A DNA stretch of 64,000 nucleotides from NCBI GenBank assembly GCA_015501075.1, contig JADNYJ010000182.1:1-64000 (forward strand). Direction: 5' to 3'. The position numbers and the translations under genes were made by a program. Below, one piece after another: positions 56,391 to 64,000 of this stretch. The notes beneath the pieces were generated by a model. The model saw only the letters and a list, made by a program, of their open reading frames with translations, searched no databases and was not told where the DNA came from. The stretch is from Gymnopilus junonius (lineage: Eukaryota > Basidiomycota > Agaricomycetes > Agaricales > Galerinaceae). Position 1 is the first letter of the stretch. Each line of letters starts with the position of its first letter.

Positions 56391-59175
56391 GGAATGCTGA
56401 TATGGATATCTTCTTTTATATAGAAGATTGATTCGGAGAGTATTGTGATGCTTGTTTTATTCTATACGTTGAGGGGTAGGTGTTCGACTTGCGTATGCTC
56501 TTTTCATTCAATATCTTACTTGTTATTTCTTTTAGCTTGGGTTGATGTACGTGATGTTTAGGCTGGGTTGGTGCATACTATGTACTCTGCAGTCGAAATT
56601 CTTCTTCTTCTTGCCTGTGGGTTCTTAAGGCAAGCAACCAACTGCTTCCATTGCGCCAGCTGGGGTCTGAAAGTTGAAGTTTTGATATTTATATTGTTAC
56701 ATACGTCAAGTTTAGGATAACATCAAACACTGAGGTTGGCAACGTAAACCAAAGACTTATCGGCCATCCATTCAGGCTGGCTTGTACTGAAGCAGGAAGT
56801 AACAAGGTGCAAGGCCCAAAATTGCCTTGCCTATCGTTATAGCATACGTATACCCCATTATCTCCAATTCCGACGATATCTGCGCATCCATCTCCAGTCA
56901 TATCAGCCACAAACGCCTATGTTCATCCATCCTCCAGTCCTCAGACTCGTATCCGAAATGCTTGCTTACCTGCTTCACTTTGTGGAAAGTGCCATTTCCT
57001 TTATTTATAGCGGCGTAGACACCGTCGTTGAAGAAGCCCAAGATGTCGGCGCATCCATTCCCAGTGATATCAACCATAAAGCAGGGGTGCCGATTAACGC
57101 GCCAGCCTCGTGCGTGACAAAACTCGTTAGCAATAACCTTGACTGTTGCCCAAATGTACCATGCCCTGGTTGAATGTTGCATACACTCCATCTTTTTAAT
57201 TCCAATGATATCTGGTAGTCCATCCCCTGTCAGATCGGCTATGAAACGAAGATGTTCGTCTTTGTACCGGTGCCATCACCATGAGAATAGTAGTTTACAT
57301 CTGTACCACCACGGCCATAATCTGCATCTCCCTTGTTCAAAGCAATTATTGCGGAAATTTCGGGTATTCCAATGATATCGAATCGGCCATTTCCAGTTGT
57401 ATCCGCAAGAAAGCGAGCGACGGACTCAGGTATCCCGCGATATTCGAGGAATGGAGACATGGCGACCTCCATGGGACCAAAGGTTCCATCTCCGTTATTC
57501 AACGACACAAGAACACGACCAAAACCAACTCCACAATATCAGCGAGACCGATATTTCTGGTGTCGGCATGAGTCGAAGATGCTTCTCGACACGCCATCCT
57601 TGTCATGAGAGAAATCGCTTGAAACTATCTTGGGTTCATAGAATGTGTTGTCGCCCTTATTAATTGCAATCCAAACTCCGTCGTCGTAAAAGCCAACAAT
57701 GTCGGCCTTGCCTCGACCGGTGGTATCTGCCAAGAGTCGTACGTGTTTGTCGTTTCGCCATCCTTTATCGTAGCCGAAGTGGCTGGAAACAAGCCGATTC
57801 TCCTGTCTGTTCTTCAGCCAAATGGTTACACCTGCGTCGCCAAATCCAATAATGTCCGTGGCGCCAGGGCTGGAAGTGGGTAATATCAGACCTATTTTGA
57901 AGGTAAACAAATAGGCTGGGAAATCCGAGGTAGTAAAGAGCCTAACATGCCTTGGCTATTGTATCCGTAGATTATTTTCTTAGGCTTGGAAGTTCCAAAG
58001 ACAGAAACGCCCCTGCGAGGCTTGTTGGGGACGACAAGTGGAGTACGACTGATGGAAGGATGGTCACTTCCATCGAGATTACCTGGCGAGGGGAGAGCGC
58101 TTTCTTGAACTGCTTTGGCATTATTGCCGACGGAAGGATGGTCACTTATATCGAGATTACATGGCGGGGGTAGAGGACTTTTTTCTTGAACTGCTTTGGC
58201 TGGCTGATTTTTCTGCTCTGCGGTCCAAGGAAATCGGCCCTCTTTGATAGCGGCTTCGTTTGCTGGAGTGCACTCGAGAATATATAATCGCTTCGCAGCT
58301 GACTTAGACCGGACTTCCACTGTGTCTTCGAAACTCAATGCCGTATCAGTCAATGGAATGAGGAGCCTAACAAATAAGTGAAAACGTCAGAGAACTCAAC
58401 CGTGCCCAAACTCTTAATAAAATATAGTCACTGACTTGTACCCCCCAATATACTTCGTCGTACTGAACCAGCAAGGAATAGCTGACACGGTGACCTTGTT
58501 TTCCGACTAGAGATTCCGAGCCATGACTTGTTATGTCTAGACATAATGGCTACTTGGCCATCGCCGTCGCCGTAAACAAACCACTGACAATCCAGTAAAT
58601 TCCATCAGCGTTATTGGAAAGCTAGAATATGATGCACCTGTTGGCTTATATTCCCGTCGAAAGCTACTAACGATACTGATAGGCGCAAGATGATTGAGCC
58701 ATGGATTAACGATGGCATAGGACATTGTTCGACCATAATTCCCCTTTCTTTCAGACTTGGACAAACGAAGCACCTTGCCTTCAGTATTTAGCAAGAATTT
58801 TGGTTCGTCTGTACATGATAATGGTTAGAAAATATCAGGAGGCTCGGAAAGTTAAGAAATTACTGATATCCATTCCTGAGCTTTGGGCGCTTGCTTATCA
58901 GTTGATGATCAGATATCGCCAGTTGGATCTTTCTCTATCGTCGAAGGATACAGCTGGCCTTGGACTTATGTCAGAGAACCACGGTGTCAACAGAAATGGC
59001 GTACAGAGTCGACTCCTTCGATAAGGACGATTTCTGTAAGAGGGGGAATATGTCACAGAAAGACCTTGATTACTCTTGCTCGGCAACTGACGGTGTGAGA
59101 GTTGAAGCTGTACCACGGCCAGATTAGGTAGATGGCAGTTCCTTTTCTTTCTCAGATAGAGAAAAGTCTCAAATG
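56025..59175. repeat. Inverted-repeat arm 2, with the empty E1 target site
   Basis: The reverse complement of 1-41 plus 45282-48391. At about 59133-59137 the sequence runs straight through the point where E1 sits in arm 1 and has a single copy of the target (one transition relative to AATTG). Confidence 0.9.
56723..58800 (-). pseudogene. PVL-like FG-GAP beta-propeller lectin, copy 2 (broken)
   Basis: Same architecture as copy 1 read from 58800 down: NTEGKVLRLSKSERKGNYG, NHLAPISIVSSFRREYK, the tandem Pro/Ser linker, then blades DIIGFGDAGVTIW, HFGYDKGWRNDKHVRLLADT, GKADIVGFYDDGVW, LADTTGNGRFDIIGI and GNGCADILGFFNDGVYAAINKG. The C-terminus DKSLVYVANLSV ends at 56723. It keeps a blade that copy 1 has lost, but has its own one-base deletion (blade 2, GWRVEKH region, about 57595), a frameshift near 57215 and others. 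Confidence 0.75.
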
Positions 59176-59245
59176 GACCTGCACTCATCGATCCTACCTC
59201 ATTAATTATTATGTCATCTTCTACCTTTTGAGCCTTACTATCATC

Positions 59246-60067
59246 ATGGGTAACCTCAATCGCTCCGCCAAATCTAGCAGCGGCTGGACTCTGGATGACC
59301 TGGACTCGTATCACATCACCCTCAATCAAGTAGACACCCTTCCGTTCTTTGGCTTAACAGTAGGTGAGGACCAATTTTGCTCAAGCCTATGGTTTCGACT
59401 TTTCTTGCCACTGCAGGAGCTACCACGACCCTCGGTCGACCTAGAGCTGCTAATCAAAGTCAACGCTGGTGCTATGCTACAAGATCTCCATGCAGAGTTG
59501 ATCACCTACCCTGATCTTGCTACGATCCCAGAAAAGGGTGAACCCGCTGTGGTGGATTTTGTCGTCGAGCTATTCAAGACTCTGGCATATGCTGATGGAG
59601 AATGAGTGGCACGCACGTGGGTGGACATACCACTCCTCATTTACGGCGAGAATCAACTGGCCACAACTGATGTGTGTCTTCGATCGTTCTCGGAATGAGA
59701 TCATTCTGGTTGTGCAGGCGGAAATGAGGTTGGAAAGCGGGGATCCAGGATCCTCTGGCAGAGATGCGCGTGGTCACCTTGTGGCTGATGCTGTTGGTGC
59801 GTTTAATGAGAACAATGCGCAGAGGGAGTTATACCTGGGATTATCATGGTGGGCACGTTGCCTGTGTTCTTCAAGATTCCTGTCGCCCGTGCTCTGTCGA
59901 CTCATATTCGCCATGGGACCTACCCTCCAGATAAAACCCGAGTGACTTATTGCTATCCGCCTGTTCCTCATCCTGCCCGCCGACGTAATGAAGGGATGAA
60001 GCCCCTGGATAATAGGCGCGAAATTTTGAGATGTTTTGAAGCATTTAAGGCGACTGTGAGTTTATGA
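59246..60067 (+). pseudogene. Hypothetical agaric family protein (broken)
   Basis: ATG 59246 (MGNLNRSAKSSSGWTLDDLD). The intron 59360-59416 is 57 nt with GT-AG borders and no frame effect. Next comes ELPRPSVDLELLIKV...AVVDFVVELFKTLAYADGE, then TGA 59603-59605 where an arginine is expected. VARTWVDIPLL and, in another frame, VFDRSRNEIILVVQAEMRLE and FNENN follow. The end MVGTLPVFFKIPVARALSTHIRHGTYPP...MKPLDNRREILRCFEAFKA runs to the stop 60065-60067. From memory this is an expanded agaric hypothetical family of unknown role. Two frameshifts and the stop indicate a pseudogene. Confidence 0.65.
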
Positions 60068-60705
60068 TCTACATTCTGGATCTAGGGTAATTCATATGGT
60101 ATTACTATTAGTGTTACAACAGGATTTAACTGGAACACGAATAACTGAGCTTGAGGATGGGTTTGAAGGCATGCACTTCAAGCTCGAAGGGTTTCCAGGA
60201 CGCTTTTACCGAGTGTTGGGAAGGCTCATTGAATATTGATTTATTCAGGCTGGACGGTAGATCTGGAATATGCGAACAAGTCGTCCATGATTCCGGTCCA
60301 ATCGTCTAGCCATATTGTAGCCCTCTGTTCGCCGGAACATCCTCCTGTACTTATAAATAGCCTTGACATCGAAGTCGCAAGGCGATCGAGGGCCGGCTTT
60401 TTCGCGGTCGCGTGTTGGTCTCGTGGGCAAGTTGACGGGCATCACATGATCGCCGATAGCTTCTCTTCTCTGCTTCGAATTCGCCCTCTCCTTTAGGCTA
60501 CGCACGCCGACATTAAAGCCTATGGAGCAGTGGTCAGGTCCTCTTGCAGACCATGCTGAACAAGGTCAGGCGCACATTCGGCTTCGAGCCCGCCATTCCA
60601 TGGAACCGAAATGACAAGGATCAAAGAAGGTGGATGAAGTAAAGTTGTTAAAACACACAAGGTGGCTGGAATGTTGCGCTTTCTTGTCTTTCTTCGCTGA
60701 CAATC
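60068..60705. other. Intergenic, no gene seen
   Basis: No supported coding sequence; short frames on both strands lack any recognisable motif. Confidence 0.4.
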
Positions 60706-61716
60706 ATGAACATAGGTAGTAGAATTAAACTCCTGCGCCTCGTTACGCTAGCTGCGACGTTCCAAGCATTGGTCGCAGCGACCTACGTCGATCCTAGTGT
60801 CCTTGATGCCTGCCCGGGATATTCAGCCAAGAATGTCAAAATACAACGGAAAGGATTAACAGCGGACCTCGTACTGGGCGAGAAACCCTGCAACATCTTT
60901 GATGCCGACATCTCTAAGCTTTCGCTCAGCGTCGTCTATGAAACTTGTATGTTTATTCAAATGTTGACCTCCACGCACCTTTTCTGATGCCTCCCAGCCG
61001 ACAGAATACATCTCAAGATAGTGGACCCCTCCACTGCTCGCTATGAAGTACCGGAATCGATTCTTCCTCGTCCAAGTAGCGCCTCAAGCGTGGCACCCCA
61101 TTCAGCTGCAATCCAGTTCAACTACACCGCCTCTCCCTTTTCCTTTTCCATCTTCCGGACCTCCACGCACGAAGTTCTCTTCACAACTACCGGACATCCT
61201 CTCATCTTCGAACCGCAGTACCTCCGCGTCAAAACCAGCATCCCGACCAATGCCAACATATATGGACTAGGCGAACACACCAACCCCTTCCATCTCCCCA
61301 CTGACAACCTCACCCTGACTCTCTGGTCCCGAGACGCCTATGGCGTACCAAATGGGACAAACTTGTACTCGAACCATCCAATATACTTCGATCATCGCAC
61401 CACCGGAACTCATGGAGTGTTCTTCCTCAGTTCCGATGGGATGGATGTCAAGCTTACCAATACTGATCCTGGAGGACCGGCATTGGAGTACAATGTTATT
61501 GGAGGCGTTTTGGACTTTTACTTCCTCGCTGGGAGCGAAACCGATCCTACTGCCGTTGCTAAGCAGTATGCTGAAGTTGTAGGAATGCCTGCTGAAGTGC
61601 CGTATTGGTCTTTTGGGCTTCACCAGTGTCGTTTTGGATATCAAAGTACGTCTCTTGCCGCCGTCGCTGTCATCGTTCTCCTTAGACTGTCATGCTTGCT
61701 CTATCAGAACATGTCT
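60706..61716 (+). pseudogene. GH31 alpha-glucosidase, N-terminal third only
   Basis: ATG 60706 with a signal peptide (hydrophobic residues about 8-25, cleavage near ALVAA). Exon 1 ends at 60946; intron 60947-60997; exon 2 60998-61645; intron 61646-61707. N-terminal GH31 motifs are clear: NIYGLGEHTNPF, LWSRDAYGVPNGTNLYSNHP, THGVFFLSSDGMDV, GGVLDFYFLAG and PYWSFGLHQCRFGYQ. After the second intron only an Asn codon and two more follow before TGA (61714-61716). The catalytic nucleophile region is absent. Family members have about 850-950 residues; this has about 255. They release glucose from starch-like substrates outside the cell. Confidence 0.85.
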
Positions 61717-62829
61717 TGACCTCAACTTTCAGTATCTCCGCCCCGACATATCCTTTCCCCTCTGCGGTTTCCTTGAGAGCAGACCCAGAGCAATGTATCT
61801 TTTCTATGGTGAGCTTACGTCCTGCTGAGTTGTTGCCTCTTTCGTTAGGAAAGTCTTCTTTTGCTTATAGGTCAGCATTTCTCTCGCGCCACGCCTCTCC
61901 GCCCGCCGCAGGCTCTTCAACATCACGCTTAACGCAAGGCGTTTCTCTGCTCTTCGTGGATACCTAGGAGCAACCGACCCAGTGCTCTCAAAATCCACTG
62001 GTATCTTAAATCAGGACCGGAATCCCGGAAGTCAAACTAGGTCGTCGTGAGCGGGTTTCCAGGTACCCACACCAGGTATGGTCCATGATTCGAAAACTTC
62101 CCTCCTTACGATGCTCCCTGTTGATTCTTCTTTCTAAAGCTCCAGCTACTCGTCTGCGCGTAGTGACTATTTCCAATGGGAGGACTACTACTGCTTCCTG
62201 CTTTCATTTCCCCCTTTCATTTTCGTCCGTCTTCTTGGCATTGCGGTATCTTTCTTTCTTTCTAAGACCTATATTCGACTGTGCCTTTTGGTTATCCGCT
62301 GTCTCGTGTGACTATCCACAAGTCATTTTGATTGCTGCCCACTTGTGTTGACCGTGGAATGTATTCAAACTCTTTTACGCTTTGCATTCCCTTCTTAAGT
62401 TATGCATATCCTATTTGATTGCCATAAGTACGCGTCTTATTTGTCTTCTTCGTTCTATTGACCAACCCTTGCGCCTTATTATAGATCTCAATAACTATAT
62501 GAAGTACCTACGACTGCATCTAGGCCTTAGGGTCGTAGCATCTTCATATCATCACGCACCATATTTCTCATTTTTTTCTGTGAGACGCCTGCCTTATTTA
62601 TATGATTTGTTATCTTCAATGACATTGAAATTCAAATTGAAGCGCTAAGGCTAACGGGTACTCTAACTGGCATCAAACTATTTACGACACGTACAAGAAA
62701 ATAACGAAAATTTGTAAGGATCAACGTTCTATGAAAGGCGTTGGTTGACTGTGTAATAGGAATTGTAATCAGGAATTCAATCTAGCAGATCGAGTACGAC
62801 GTACGTTCTTTCATCGAGCATCAGCGTCA
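61717..62829. other. Intergenic, no gene seen
   Basis: No continuation of GH31 and no other recognised gene. Pyrimidine-rich on the plus strand. Confidence 0.5.
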
Positions 62830-63276
62830 TTACTTAAACACAATGCTGCAGGTCTGCTGAGCAATAGCCACAAGTTTAGGAGCCGACGACGCATCTCCAG
62901 TCGTAACGGCCATAATAGCTTCCAACACAGGAGCCACAGTCGGCAGAACTGATGACACAAAGCTGCTGATGGTGTTGGTAATCGGCGAAAAGAAGGAGCT
63001 ACCAGCGTCCGCGGCGACTTGTTCATCAGCGCCACTGGTATTGATGTCCTTGACAGCATCGCAGGCTTGCTTGGCAGCATCCTCGACCTTCTGAGCTGCG
63101 TCCGGGCTGAGTTTTGCGATGGCTGAAATCACGCCGGGATAGAATTGAGCGGCGATGGGCGCTACTCCCGCGCCGAGTTGGGCGTTGGACGACGCGCCTC
63201 CAGCTGGGGAAGCTAAGATTGGCGTGCAGTTGATGAGCGACAGGGAAAGGATCGCAAAAAAGTTGGAGAACTTCAT
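62830..63276 (-). CDS. Small secreted protein (148 aa)
   Basis: Intact ORF. Signal peptide MKFSNFFAILSLSLINCTPILA; the mature part is Ala/Val/Ser-rich with three cysteines in the whole protein (one in the signal) and helical segments (KLSPDAAQKVEDAAKQACDAV, SFVSSVLPTVAPVLEAIMAV). No enzymatic motif. A TATAAAG box lies upstream. A GTACGT...CTAG stretch just before the ATG could be a 5'-UTR intron. It is probably secreted; the role is unknown. Small secreted proteins of this type occur in agarics, including symbionts and pathogens, but nothing here decides the lifestyle. Confidence 0.8.
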   Translation of the reverse strand: MKFSNFFAILSLSLINCTPILASPAGGASSNAQLGAGVAPIAAQFYPGVISAIAKLSPDAAQKVEDAAKQACDAVKDINTSGADEQVAADAGSSFFSPITNTISSFVSSVLPTVAPVLEAIMAVTTGDASSAPKLVAIAQQTCSIVFK

Positions 63277-63409
63277 CTAGTCAGGACGCGTTAACTCAAG
63301 TTCGAAGAACCAAAGGTGATGAAGGAACGTACTGTATACTGTGCTAGATAGCGGTAAGTTGGTAGCTGGTGCAGAAGGGGATGAGAGGTATTTCTCTCTC
63401 TTTATACTC

Positions 63410-63416
63410 AAAGTCC
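63410..63416 (-). promoter_or_regulatory. TATA box of the small secreted protein gene
   Basis: TATAAAG on the minus strand, about 135 bp upstream of the start codon, a reasonable distance for a fungal promoter with a 5' UTR. Confidence 0.5.
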
Positions 63417-63419
63417 TCT

Positions 63420-64000
63420 CCTAACTTTCAAAAGAACAGGTAAGTCTCGTCCAGTAAATCGGATCAGATGAACAATTGACACGGTTCCGTGATAAAGACC
63501 GGGGAAGTCTAGTAAAAATACGGTAGTTGTTCGGAAGTGAATTTCAGAGTTTTCGTACTCAAATTTCGAGAAGAAAGCACGGGTAGGCGCCTACCATTAA
63601 AGTTATGAGATCGGTTACATGAACTTTTGGTTTGAATAGAGCCTCGAATGACGCTGATTTCAGTCCTCTGTTTTATGAAATATTGGTACTACAATATCAC
63701 ATAAATCGGCTGGAAGTTAATGAAAGAGCCAATGATGACGGCCGTTTTATCCGGTGCACGCTATCATCTCTTCTAGCTAAGTTTTTCAAGGCACAAACAG
63801 ATAATACCAACCATATACGCTTAGCATGTCAGGGTAAATGCTGATCACAGAAGGATTAGATTGGGTTGTTGACGTCGATTGCGTCTTGGAGGTCCTTCTT
63901 TAGTCGGTTTCCTTATTGTCCGGCGACCTAAAAGCCAGTCGATTTTGAGCGAGCGAATACCATAGAAGGGATCGTAGGAATACTATTGAATCGTTCTGAA
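63420..64000. other. Intergenic to window end, no gene seen
   Basis: Short open frames only (for example 63632-63844), without motifs. Confidence 0.4.

Overview
This window looks like repeat-rich nuclear DNA of a mushroom-forming basidiomycete (Agaricomycetes). The reasons are very short GT-AG introns of about 45-60 nt, Ty3/gypsy pol types that recur in agaric genomes, gene remnants resembling agaric F-box-like and trypsin-like families, and two decayed genes resembling the seven-bladed FG-GAP lectin of Psathyrella (PVL). Family assignments rest on recognition of motifs from memory; no search was run. No rRNA, tRNA or CRISPR array was recognised.

Layout. (1) Positions 42-45276 lie inside one Ty3/gypsy retrotransposon, called E1 here. 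It has 306-bp LTRs at both ends and a 5-bp target duplication AATTG. Its gag, protease, RT and RNase H are at 582-9330, and its integrase, chromodomain and tail are at 41562-45064. Everything between is nested: a gag-LTR remnant (E2, about 9331-10770), a gypsy element on the minus strand with 342-bp LTRs and CTTGT duplications (E4, 15110-21370), three non-autonomous elements with 8-bp duplications (21719-22464, 25301-26063, 42891-43517), a PIF/Harbinger remnant with two ORFs (26308-28335), an SNF2-like helicase fragment, a Tc1/mariner copy with 213-bp TIRs (35321-36940), and a third gypsy pol (E3, 36943-39860). The nested part also carries degraded non-transposon genes: a trypsin-like protein, a ubiquitin fragment, a membrane protein and unknown ORFs.

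(2) From 45282 to about 59133 is flanking DNA built around a large inverted duplication. Arm 1 (1-41 plus 45282 to about 48391) and arm 2 (about 56025-59175) each hold a decayed PVL-like lectin gene. Arm 2 still has the empty E1 target site. Between the arms lie a solo LTR at a rearrangement junction, two broken copies of an F-box-like gene and one spliced gene of unknown function. (3) From 59246 to the end are a broken hypothetical gene, the 5' third of a secreted GH31 glycosidase, and a small secreted protein (62830-63276), which is the only clearly intact host gene.

The unifying signal is mutation at CpG. The two LTRs of E1 and of E4 differ almost only at CG dinucleotides (CG to TG or CA). 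Many nonsense codons are TGA where family relatives have CGA arginine. Catalytic integrase residues in E1 and E4 are replaced by changes consistent with CpG transitions. The pattern fits methylation-linked deamination or a RIP-like process acting on repeats.
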